Shown here: positions 1 through 6,699 of the stretch, piece by piece
Numbering within the stretch: position 1 is the stretch's first letter
Layout: every line of letters begins with the position of its first letter
NCBI GenBank assembly: GCA_910579295.1
Contig: CAJTTC010000023.1
Span: 1 to 23,120, forward strand
Direction: 5' to 3'
Origin: an uncultured Christensenella sp.
GTDB lineage: Bacteria > Bacillota_A > Clostridia > Christensenellales > Borkfalkiaceae
DNA length: 23,120 nt
Notes under the pieces: model-generated
Database searches by the model: none
Seen by the model: only the letters and a program-made list of their open reading frames with translations
Told to the model about the DNA's origin: nothing
Made by a program: the position numbers and the translations under genes

Positions 1-124
1 GGGGGGGGGTAACTTTTTAGAGATTCGTTTTTCCATAGAAATACCTCAAAAAATATGTATAACTTATTATACCATACAAGGCTATAAAAGGCAATATTTT
101 GAGGCTTGTTTTCTATAAAAGGTC

Positions 125-153
125 TTGAAAAATTCTATATAATATGGTATAAT
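125..153 (+). promoter_or_regulatory. Transposase promoter
   Basis: TTGAAA at 125-130 and TATAAT at 148-153 are separated by exactly 17 bp, a good sigma-A promoter. The predicted start is near 160, just before the GGAGGTG ribosome site at 161-167, so the leader would be very short. Confidence 0.65.
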
Positions 154-174
154 AAATATAGGAGGTGAAGATAA

Positions 175-1176
175 ATGAAAGGGATAAAATACAAGGCAAA
201 TCAAAAACTCAAAGCCCTTCAAATGCTCGAAGAAACGCACGATATTGACTATGTAGCGGCGAAAACAAAATGCGACGTTTGCACTATATATCGTTGGAAA
301 AAGAAGTATGACGGTACACTTGCAAGTCTTGAAAATGCTTCGTCTCGTCCTCATACTCCGCACCCTAACTCACACACGAAGGAAGAGGTAGAGTGGATTG
401 AGAAAATACTTGAAGAGAAGCCCGGAATAAGTTATTCGGAGGCTTATGGAATATTGAGGTCGGAGAAGGCTTATAGTAGGACTTACTTCGGATTCTATCA
501 ATACATAGTAAAGCACAACCTTCGCCCGGCGCAAGAGAAGGAAAGGTATGTTCCGAAGCCCTATGATACTCCCGAAATGCTCGGAAGAAAAATGCAAATG
601 GACGTCAAGTATGTGCCGAGAGAGTGCAACAAAGGAAAGTTCCCGGAAGAGTGGCTCTTCCAATACACGATGATAGACGAGGCAACAAGGGAACGCTTCA
701 TTTATCCCTATAAAGAACATTGCGGATTCTCTACGGTTGACTTCATTAAGAGGGCGCTCGTTCACTTCGGATATATACCGGAAATCATTCAAACAGACAA
801 CGGAACGGAGTTCACGAATCCCAAAGGCACCGGGGAGGGGAAAGTCCATATCGTAGACAAACTTCTCAACAAACTCGGAATCAAGCACCAACTTATAAGA
901 GCCTACACACCGAGGCATAACGGAAAGGTTGAGAGAAGTCATCGTTCCGACCAAGAATGTTTTTATAATTCTTTGACATTCTACTCCTTCGAGGAACTCC
1001 GAGAGAAGATGAAGGATTGGTTGATTCGCTATAACAATCGACCTCACTCTTCATTGAGAGATAAAAATGGGAAGAGGGCTTGGCAATCTCCCATACAAAA
1101 GAGAGAAGAACTTCTCGAAGAGATTAGGGAACACAAGGAACTCTACCATATAAGATTTTTGAAGAAAGCAGCATAG
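175..1176 (+). CDS. IS481/IS3-like DDE transposase (integrase core)
   Basis: This 333-residue protein would catalyse strand transfer for its insertion sequence. The N-terminus (about residues 8-45) is a helix-turn-helix ending in IYRWKKKY, of the kind found in IS3/IS481 transposases, followed by a second helical segment to about residue 110. The integrase core follows, with candidate catalytic residues D143 (QMDVKY), D208 (QTDNGTEF) and E253 (GKVERSHR), and the usual C-terminal YNNRPHSSL segment near 286. The D208-E253 distance is longer than the classic 35 residues because of a short insertion around NPKGTGEGK. The ATG is preceded by GGAGGTG with 7 bp spacing. The frame is intact, so the element may be active. 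Assignment to IS481 rather than a neighbouring IS3-type group rests on size and a single orf and is not certain. Confidence 0.88.
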   Translation: MKGIKYKANQKLKALQMLEETHDIDYVAAKTKCDVCTIYRWKKKYDGTLASLENASSRPHTPHPNSHTKEEVEWIEKILEEKPGISYSEAYGILRSEKAYSRTYFGFYQYIVKHNLRPAQEKERYVPKPYDTPEMLGRKMQMDVKYVPRECNKGKFPEEWLFQYTMIDEATRERFIYPYKEHCGFSTVDFIKRALVHFGYIPEIIQTDNGTEFTNPKGTGEGKVHIVDKLLNKLGIKHQLIRAYTPRHNGKVERSHRSDQECFYNSLTFYSFEELREKMKDWLIRYNNRPHSSLRDKNGKRAWQSPIQKREELLEEIREHKELYHIRFLKKAA

Positions 1177-1196
1177 CATAAAGCCTCTTCATCGAA

Positions 1197-1214
1197 GTCC
1201 TCAATATTGAGGAC
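1197..1214. repeat. 18-bp perfect palindrome after transposase
   Basis: A perfect inverted repeat with no spacer, centred on AATATT, lies 20 bp after the transposase stop. There is no T-run after it, so it is a poor terminator; a transposase or regulator site near the element end is more likely. Confidence 0.6.
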
Positions 1215-1244
1215 AGATTCACTATGCCGTAGTCTGCCGTTTTC

Positions 1245-1308
1245 TTGACTTTTGCTTCAAAATTTGCTATACTCATCACCGTCATCAATGCGTTGGGCGG
1301 TGTTTTTT
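1245..1308 (+). promoter_or_regulatory. Promoter-like hexamers running into a terminator hairpin
   Basis: TTGACT (1245-1250) and TATACT (1268-1273) have a 17-bp spacer. Directly after them, CACCG (1277-1281) pairs with CGGTG (1298-1302) and is followed by six T (1303-1308), a plausible intrinsic terminator for transcription leaving the transposon. A transcript from this promoter would start inside the hairpin and be only about 30 nt, so the promoter may be a relic. Confidence 0.4.
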
Positions 1309-1371
1309 ATGCCCTTCAAGAAGTTTTATAAAAATTTTCTAAAAAAATTCAAGAAAGTTACTTGCAAACGC

Positions 1372-1434
1372 TTGACAAATTAACAACAATTTTATCGAAT
1401 ACTCTTGCAATAGCAGGGTTAAATATGATAAAAT
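1372..1434 (+). promoter_or_regulatory. Promoter region of the hydrogenase operon
   Basis: Two candidates overlap in this AT-rich stretch: TTGACA (1372-1377), which lacks a good -10 at the right distance, and TTGCAA (1405-1410) with TAAAAT (1429-1434) at 18 bp. TTAACAA at 1380-1386 matches one half of the Rex consensus (TTGTTAA-N4-TTAACAA), but the other half is absent. The coding start at 1470 has a GAGGAG-type ribosome site just upstream. Confidence 0.4.
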
Positions 1435-1469
1435 TATAAAGTAAAACTATTTATGAGGAGTGTAAGTTT

Positions 1470-1958
1470 ATGTCACAAAACAGTTTTAGCGGCACGGGCG
1501 ATCAGGAAAAGGCTCTGCGTGAAGCAATCGCAAAGCACCGTTCCGACCGCGGCTGCCTTATGCCTATTTTGCATGAAGCGCAGGAAATTTACGGCTATCT
1601 CCCCGCAGAGGTACAGACCATAATTGCGGAAGAGCTGAATATTCCCCTTTCCGAGGTGTACGGCGTAGCTACTTTCTACACGCAGTTCTCGCTTCAACCT
1701 AAGGGAAAGCATCGCATAAGCGTGTGCCTTGGCACGGCGTGCTATGTAAAAGGGTCGGACAAGATTTTGGCTGCGGTTGAAAGGGAACTCAGAATTTCGT
1801 GCGGGGAATGTACTCCCGACGGAATGTTCTCTATAGACAGTTGCCGCTGTGTAGGGGCGTGCGGTCTTGCTCCCGTAATGATTGTCGACGACGACGTTTA
1901 CGGCAGACTTACCGAAAAGGACGTGCCCGGAATACTCAAAAAATACATAGAGAATTAA
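1470..1958 (+). CDS. hydC: NAD-dependent [FeFe]-hydrogenase, NuoE-like subunit
   Basis: A 162-residue thioredoxin-like [2Fe-2S] protein, homologous to complex I NuoE and to HydC/HndA of trimeric hydrogenases. An N-terminal helical part contains GCLMPILHEAQEIYGYLP and the family signature YGVATFYTQF (64-73). The four cluster ligands are C86 and C91 (CLGTAC) and C127 and C131 (CVGAC). The subunit passes electrons between the flavin site in HydB and the other clusters. It is first in the operon; the stop is followed 18 bp later by hydB, with a GGGGGGAGG ribosome site between them. The ATG start follows TGAGGAG and matches the family length. The family is clear. Whether the enzyme bifurcates electrons between NADH and ferredoxin is inferred from the three-subunit layout. 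Confidence 0.93.
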   Translation: MSQNSFSGTGDQEKALREAIAKHRSDRGCLMPILHEAQEIYGYLPAEVQTIIAEELNIPLSEVYGVATFYTQFSLQPKGKHRISVCLGTACYVKGSDKILAAVERELRISCGECTPDGMFSIDSCRCVGACGLAPVMIVDDDVYGRLTEKDVPGILKKYIEN

Positions 1959-1976
1959 AGGGGGGGAGGTAAAAAT

Positions 1977-3869
1977 ATGACTGTTAAAGAACTTGAAAAA
2001 AGAGCAGCAAAGAAAGCCGACCTCATTAAGGTCAGAAGAATAATAAGGGAGCAGGCGGAGAAGCTCAGCGCGAACACGGGTTACAGAAAGCAAGTGCTTG
2101 TGTGCGGCGGTACGGGCTGTACTTCGTCAAGCTCGCTCAAAGTAATAGAACAGCTCGAAGCAAGCTTTAAGCAATTAAAGATCGACGACGTGCTCATTGT
2201 AAAGACGGGCTGTTTCGGTCTGTGCGCGTTGGGGCCTATAATGATAGTTTATCCCGAGGGCGCATTCTATTCGCAGATGACGCCCGAGCACGCTAAGACG
2301 GTTGCCGAAAAGCACCTCGTCAAGGGCGGCGAAATCGTTAAGGAGCTGTTGTATAAAGGTACCGTGCACGAGGACGGAAGCGTTATTCCCTTCTCGGAAA
2401 TTCCTTTCTATAAGCATCAGATGAGAATTGCGCTCAGAAACTGCGGCGTTATCGCGGCTGAGGATATCGACGAGGCTTTGGCGGCGGGCGACTATCAGGC
2501 GCTTAAAAAGGCGCTCTTCGAGATGAGCGGCGACGAGGTAATAGCCGAAGTCAAGGCTTCGGGACTGCGCGGAAGAGGCGGCGCGGGCTTCCCCACGGGC
2601 TTAAAGTGGCAGTTCACAAAGGACGCGGTCGGCGACGTCAAGTACGTTTGCTGTAACGCCGACGAGGGCGACCCCGGCGCGTTTATGGACAGGTCGGTGC
2701 TCGAGGGCGACCCCCATACGGTATTGGAGGCAATGGCTATCGCGGGCTATGCGGTGGGCGCTCACGAGGGCTATATCTACGTGCGTGCGGAGTATCCTAT
2801 CGCCGTTGAAAGGCTGAACATAGCAATCGGACAGGCGCGTGCGGCGGGCTTGCTCGGTAAAAATATTTTAGGAAGCGGCTTCGATTTCGACGTATACGTT
2901 CGTCTTGGAGCGGGCGCTTTCGTCTGCGGCGAGGAAACGGCGCTTATGACTTCGATCGAAGGTCACAGAGGCGAGCCGCGTCCCCGTCCTCCGTTCTCGG
3001 CGCAGTGCGGACTTTTCCAAAAGCCTACCGTACTCAACAACGTTGAAACGTGGGCGAATATTTCGCCTATCATTCTCAACGGCGCAAAGTGGTTCTCGGA
3101 AATAGGCACGGAAAAGAGCAAGGGCACAAAGGTGTTCGCGCTCGGCGGCAAAATCAACAACGTCGGTCTTGTCGAAGTTCCTATGGGCACGACTCTCTCG
3201 ACAATTATCAACGATATCGGCGGCGGCATTCCCAACGGCAAGATGTTTAAGGCGGCTCAGACGGGCGGACCTTCGGGCGGCTGTATTCCCGCAAAATTCA
3301 TCGACATTCAGATGGACTTCGATAACCTTGTGTCAATCGGCTCTATGATGGGCTCGGGCGGACTTATCGTTATGGACGAGGACACCTGTATGGTCGATAT
3401 CGCCAAGTTCTACCTCGAATTTACCGCCGACGAGAGCTGCGGCAAGTGTACGCCCTGCCGTATAGGCACGAAGCGTATGCTCGAACTGCTCACCAAGATA
3501 ACGGACGGCAAGGGCGAGGAGCAGGACCTCGAAAAGATAAAGGAGATTGCCGAGCATATGAAGAGCTCTTCGCTCTGCGCTCTGGGACAGTCTGCGCCCA
3601 ACCCCATACTGTCTACGCTTGCGCATTTCGAGGAAGAGTACGTTGCGCATATCCGCGACAAGCACTGCCCCGCAGGCGTGTGCAAATCGCTTCTCAATTA
3701 CTATATCAATCCCGACAAGTGCCGCGGCTGTACGCTCTGCGCGCGTAACTGCCCCGCAAACGCAATCAGCGGCGCTGTAAAAAACCCGCACGATATCGAC
3801 CTGAAAAAATGTATCAAGTGCGGACAGTGTATCGCGCATTGTAAGTTCAACGCAATAGAGAAAAAGTAA
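1977..3869 (+). CDS. hydB: NAD-dependent [FeFe]-hydrogenase, NuoF-like flavoprotein subunit
   Basis: A 630-residue diaphorase subunit that binds FMN and NAD(H). Domain order: a thioredoxin-like [2Fe-2S] domain (C43, C48, C79, C83); the NuoF core with the glycine-rich NADH/FMN segment GLRGRGGAGFPTGLKW (197-212) and GAGAFVCGEETALM (311-324); an SLBB-like region; a [4Fe-4S] site with C488, C491, C494 and C534; the linker motif HCPAGVC (563-569); and a C-terminal ferredoxin domain with two clusters (C582/C585/C588/C592 and C612/C615/C618/C622). The extra N- and C-terminal cluster domains are the hallmark of HydB/HndC as opposed to plain NuoF. It lies between hydC and hydA with gaps of only about 20 bp, so co-translation of the complex is expected. 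All ligands I looked for are present. Confidence 0.95.
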   Translation: MTVKELEKRAAKKADLIKVRRIIREQAEKLSANTGYRKQVLVCGGTGCTSSSSLKVIEQLEASFKQLKIDDVLIVKTGCFGLCALGPIMIVYPEGAFYSQMTPEHAKTVAEKHLVKGGEIVKELLYKGTVHEDGSVIPFSEIPFYKHQMRIALRNCGVIAAEDIDEALAAGDYQALKKALFEMSGDEVIAEVKASGLRGRGGAGFPTGLKWQFTKDAVGDVKYVCCNADEGDPGAFMDRSVLEGDPHTVLEAMAIAGYAVGAHEGYIYVRAEYPIAVERLNIAIGQARAAGLLGKNILGSGFDFDVYVRLGAGAFVCGEETALMTSIEGHRGEPRPRPPFSAQCGLFQKPTVLNNVETWANISPIILNGAKWFSEIGTEKSKGTKVFALGGKINNVGLVEVPMGTTLSTIINDIGGGIPNGKMFKAAQTGGPSGGCIPAKFIDIQMDFDNLVSIGSMMGSGGLIVMDEDTCMVDIAKFYLEFTADESCGKCTPCRIGTKRMLELLTKITDGKGEEQDLEKIKEIAEHMKSSSLCALGQSAPNPILSTLAHFEEEYVAHIRDKHCPAGVCKSLLNYYINPDKCRGCTLCARNCPANAISGAVKNPHDIDLKKCIKCGQCIAHCKFNAIEKK

Positions 3870-3888
3870 GGGGGCAATTAAGATAAAT

Positions 3889-5604
3889 ATGGTTAATTTA
3901 AAAATAAACGGCATTGCGGTAAGCGTGCCCGAAGGTTCGACTATTTTACAGGCGGCGAAGCTCGCCAATATCCGCATTCCCACCCTCTGCTATTTAAAAG
4001 AAATTCAGTGCATCGGCTCGTGCCGTATGTGTCTGGTAGAGGCAACGGGCGCAAGGGGGCTTGTCGCCGCCTGCGTATATCCCGTTTCGGAGGGGATGGA
4101 AGTAAGAACAAACACTCCCAAGGTCAGAAAATCGAGGAAAACTTCGCTCGAACTCATTCTTTCCACCCATAAAAAGAAGTGCCTGTCGTGCGTGCGCTCT
4201 ATGAATTGCGAGTTGCAGAAGCTGGCTTTGGAGTACAACGCCGAAGAGGATAAGTTCGGCACGGACCACGATATTAAGCCCATCGACGACCTTTCGCCGT
4301 CGGTTGTAAGGGATAATTCCAAGTGCATTATGTGTACGCGTTGCGTTGCGGCTTGCGAGAAGCAGACGATAGGCGCAATCGGTCCTAAAAACAGGGGCTA
4401 CGCTAAGACTATCGGCTCGCCGTTCGACGTTTCGCTGGCGCATACTCCCTGCGTAAACTGCGGACAGTGCGTGGTTGCCTGCCCCGTGGGCGCGCTCTAT
4501 GAAAAGAGCTCTGTCGCAGACGTTTGGGGCGCGATAGTCGACCCGACGAAGAAAGTCGTGTTCTTCACCGCTCCTTCCGTAAGAGCAACCTTGGGCGAGG
4601 CGTTCGGTCTGCCCGTAGGCACTAACGTAGAGGGCAAAATGGTAACGGCAATCAAACAGCTCGGCGACGTGCAGTGCTTCAATATGGATACCACCGCAGA
4701 CCTCACCATTATGGAGGAAGCCAACGAGCTGTTAGCCCGCTTGAAGAACGGCGGCACTACGCCTATGTTCACGAGCTGCTGCCCCGGCTGGATAAAATTC
4801 TGCGAGCACTACCACCCCGAATATTTGCCCAATCTTTCTACCTGTAAGTCACCTCAGGAGATGTTCTCGGCGTTGCTTAAAACTTACTACTGTCAGAAGA
4901 ACGGCATCGACCCCAAGGATTTATACATAGTATCGGTTATTCCATGTACGGCTAAGAAGTTCGAGATTACGAGGGAAGAACTCGGCAATTACACGGACAG
5001 CGCAATCACCACCCGCGAGCTTGCAAAGATGATTAAGGAAGCGGGACTTGATTTCGCCAACCTTGCAGACACGCCTTACGACGACCCGTTCGGCTTGGCT
5101 TCGGGCGCGGGCGCAATCTTCGGCGCAACGGGCGGCGTTATGGAGGCGGCTTTAAGAACGGCGGCAAAGGCTTTGGGCGACAAGGACGAGCCTATCGTAT
5201 TCAACGAGGTGCGCGGCACTGCGGGCTTAAAGGAAGCTACGTTCACTCTCGGCGGCGTAACCGTCAGCGTGGCGATCGCAAGCGGACTTGCCAACGCAAG
5301 GAAGATAATAGAGAGCATAAAGAGCGGCGAAAAGAACTACACGTTCGTAGAAGTTATGGCTTGCCCCGGCGGCTGTATCAACGGTGGCGGTCAGCCCTAC
5401 GTGCACGACGAAATCCGAAACTCCGTCGACCTTAAAACTCTGCGCGCACAGGCTCTGTACGATTACGACAGCGACAGCGCGGTGCGTTGTTCCCACGAGA
5501 ATGCAACCGTTACTAAGCTCTACGAAGAGTTCTTCGGCGAGCCCAACAGCCACAAGGCTCACGAGCTGTTGCACACGACCTACGTCGAAAGACCTAAATA
5601 CTAA
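3889..5604 (+). CDS. hydA: [FeFe]-hydrogenase catalytic subunit
   Basis: A 571-residue cytoplasmic hydrogenase that makes or oxidises H2 at the H-cluster. The N-terminus is a plant-type [2Fe-2S] domain (C34, C45, C48, C62), then a His-ligated [4Fe-4S] site (H94, C98, C101, C107), then two [4Fe-4S] clusters (C146-C156 and C188-C198). The catalytic domain has TSCCPGW (295-301; proton-relay C297, ligand C298), a second motif reading IPCTAKKFE (351-359; ligand C353), and VMACPGGC (489-496; ligands C492, C496). The usual Met of the MPCxxKxxE motif is Ile351. There is no C-terminal [2Fe-2S] extension as in Thermotoga HydA, so the size is closer to HndD. It is last in the operon and followed by a strong terminator. 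The HydE/F/G maturases it needs are not in the window. Confidence 0.96.
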   Translation: MVNLKINGIAVSVPEGSTILQAAKLANIRIPTLCYLKEIQCIGSCRMCLVEATGARGLVAACVYPVSEGMEVRTNTPKVRKSRKTSLELILSTHKKKCLSCVRSMNCELQKLALEYNAEEDKFGTDHDIKPIDDLSPSVVRDNSKCIMCTRCVAACEKQTIGAIGPKNRGYAKTIGSPFDVSLAHTPCVNCGQCVVACPVGALYEKSSVADVWGAIVDPTKKVVFFTAPSVRATLGEAFGLPVGTNVEGKMVTAIKQLGDVQCFNMDTTADLTIMEEANELLARLKNGGTTPMFTSCCPGWIKFCEHYHPEYLPNLSTCKSPQEMFSALLKTYYCQKNGIDPKDLYIVSVIPCTAKKFEITREELGNYTDSAITTRELAKMIKEAGLDFANLADTPYDDPFGLASGAGAIFGATGGVMEAALRTAAKALGDKDEPIVFNEVRGTAGLKEATFTLGGVTVSVAIASGLANARKIIESIKSGEKNYTFVEVMACPGGCINGGGQPYVHDEIRNSVDLKTLRAQALYDYDSDSAVRCSHENATVTKLYEEFFGEPNSHKAHELLHTTYVERPKY

Positions 5605-5674
5605 TCAATTAACATTTAAACAAGAGAGGCAAAAAGGGTGTCTGTTATAGGGACTTCCTTGTGGAAAAACAAAC

Positions 5675-5719
5675 AGCCCACTAACTTCGTTAACGAAGTA
5701 TAGTGGGCTAAACTTTTTT
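5675..5719 (+). terminator. Terminator of the hydrogenase operon
   Basis: AGCCCACTA (5675-5683) pairs with TAGTGGGCT (5701-5709). Inside it lies a 16-bp perfect palindrome (5684-5699) with one bulged A at 5700. Six T follow at 5714-5719. This is a very stable hairpin with a U-tract, 70 bp after the hydA stop. Confidence 0.8.
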
Positions 5720-5825
5720 AAGTTTAGAACGCTAAATTGAAATTTATCTTACAGCCGTAATAGCATATTACCCAAGAGCCGACAAAGCGCATAGTATGTA
5801 ATATATCTCTAAAAGGAATTTGTCT

Positions 5826-6236
5826 ATGAAAAGACTATTGTTATGCTTTGTATGTGTTCTCTTATTATTTGTAACGGGGTGTTCGTCCAATAAGGATACC
5901 TATGTCGTCAAAAAGGTAATGATTGACGTGAACGGCGAAGCGATCTTACGCGATATTGACAAAGACACGTTGGAAGAATATACGGATGTCTCTTATGTAA
6001 TAGATTATATCGGCGACAAAATAGTTGCTAAAGACAATGAAGTGATATTCAACGGAAGCGAAATGAAAAATCTAAAAGGTGTAATAGATTATGACGAAAA
6101 ATATGATGAATATTATATAAATTTTTCAGTGCTACCGCCAATCTTATATAAAGACTCAAAAGTTTTTGATAACGAAATCCGCATATATATTCCAATTCAA
6201 AAAAAGCTCTCCTATCTGATTTTTGAAAAGAAGTAA
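5826..6236 (+). CDS. Small lipoprotein of unknown function
   Basis: A 136-residue predicted lipoprotein. The N-terminus has KR, a hydrophobic stretch (about residues 4-17) and a lipobox VTGC with the lipid-modified Cys at residue 19, followed by SSNK. The mature part is charged and rich in D, E, K and Y, with no domain I recognise; it would be anchored to the outer face of the membrane. A TTG two codons upstream (5820) could also be read as the start, but AAAGGAA at 5812-5818 is well spaced only for the ATG at 5826. The gene stands alone between two terminators and is clearly more AT-rich than hydA before it and nadA after it, which suggests separate acquisition. No clear promoter was found in 5720-5810. 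Confidence 0.72.
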   Translation: MKRLLLCFVCVLLLFVTGCSSNKDTYVVKKVMIDVNGEAILRDIDKDTLEEYTDVSYVIDYIGDKIVAKDNEVIFNGSEMKNLKGVIDYDEKYDEYYINFSVLPPILYKDSKVFDNEIRIYIPIQKKLSYLIFEKK

Positions 6237-6274
6237 AGGTTAATAGCTTTCTAATCAATCTATTGTAAGTGTTT

Positions 6275-6307
6275 ATAAGAAGCCGAGATAATCTCTCGGC
6301 TTCTTAT
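6275..6307. terminator. 14-bp hairpin after lipoprotein gene
   Basis: Positions 6275-6288 and 6294-6307 are perfect inverses (core GAAGCCGAGA) with a 5-nt loop. The stem's own downstream arm ends in TTCTTAT, but there is no clean T-run, so it may act as a terminator or as an mRNA-stabilising hairpin. Confidence 0.55.
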
Positions 6308-6352
6308 GTTAAATTACTGTTTATCGTAGTTACATTTTATCAAAATAATAAT

Positions 6353-6389
6353 AAAAAAGCAAGGGACAATATCTTTGCTTGCTTTTTTT
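6353..6389. terminator. Bidirectional terminator
   Basis: AAAAAAGCAAG (6353-6363) pairs with CTTGCTTTTTT (6378-6388). The A-run on one side and T-run on the other let it end transcription from either strand. Confidence 0.6.
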
Positions 6390-6592
6390 ATCCCTATGAA
6401 AGACACCGCAAGCCTCTCTTGTTTTTTTATTAAACCGCATTTTTATTGTGGGGATAAAAGCGGGAGAATGGACGAAGCTTCTTGTACTTTCCTTTAATGG
6501 GCGTGAGAATGGGCGCGGGCTTCTTGCCTCCCCCTTAGGAATGGGGAAGGAAAGGGAGGGGGTAAGAAAATCCTCAATCACGCGCAAAAACA
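6390..6592. other. Gene-free stretch with an imperfect direct repeat and a purine tract
   Basis: No convincing gene is present. Two copies of a 21-22-bp unit, GAGAATGG-N-CG-N(2-4)-GCTTCTTG, lie at 6464-6484 and 6505-6526. They are followed by a C-run facing G-rich runs (6527-6562) that could fold back on itself. A minus-strand reading frame of 87 codons crosses here (6330-6593) but looks spurious. Confidence 0.45.
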
Positions 6593-6621
6593 TTGACCGA
6601 ATGGCGGCGTTGTGCTATAAT
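6593..6621 (+). promoter_or_regulatory. Promoter of nadA operon
   Basis: TTGACC (6593-6598) and TATAAT (6616-6621) are separated by 17 bp. The predicted transcription start is near 6628. Confidence 0.75.
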
Positions 6622-6642
6622 TACGGCAATAATAGTTTAAAA

Positions 6643-6660
6643 AATGCAAGCGCTTGCATT
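6643..6660. promoter_or_regulatory. cre/LacI-family operator downstream of the nadA promoter
   Basis: A perfect 18-bp palindrome, AATGCAAGCGCTTGCATT, lies about 15-33 bases after the predicted start. It fits every fixed position of the Gram-positive CcpA site consensus WTGNAANCGNWWNCAW, and its central CG is typical of LacI-family operators in general. At this position it would act as a block to transcription. The regulator is not in the window, so CcpA versus another LacI-type protein cannot be decided here. Confidence 0.7.
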
Positions 6661-6699
6661 ATTCGGACTACGTTGAAATTTATTTAAAGACGGTATTTT

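Larger units (their letters stand above)
44..1214 (+). mobile_element. IS481/IS3-like insertion sequence, ends not resolved
   Basis: A single-gene transposon is indicated by a complete DDE transposase (175-1176) with its own promoter. The limits given are the outermost related dyads I can see. CCTCAAAA starts at 44 and its inverse TTTTGAGG ends at 104. Beyond the gene there is a perfect 18-bp palindrome at 1197-1214 with core CCTCAATATTGAGG. An AAGCCTC at 1181-1187 is inverse to GAGGCTT at 101-107, and GTAACTTT at 9-16 is inverse to AAAGTTAC at 1354-1361, which would give longer limits. No convincing target-site duplication was found, so the exact ends are uncertain. Confidence 0.4.

Noticed and set aside
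82..363. Minus-strand frame of 93 codons
   Set aside because: It overlaps the transposase start and promoter, is Phe/Ile/Tyr-rich from AT bias, and shows no family features.
370..1047. Minus-strand frame of 225 codons
   Set aside because: Opposite the transposase, whose DDE core is intact; no ribosome site and no family features.
6330..6593. Minus-strand frame of 87 codons
   Set aside because: It runs through the bidirectional terminator and the repeat stretch, has low-complexity Pro/Ser/Arg content and no good ribosome site.
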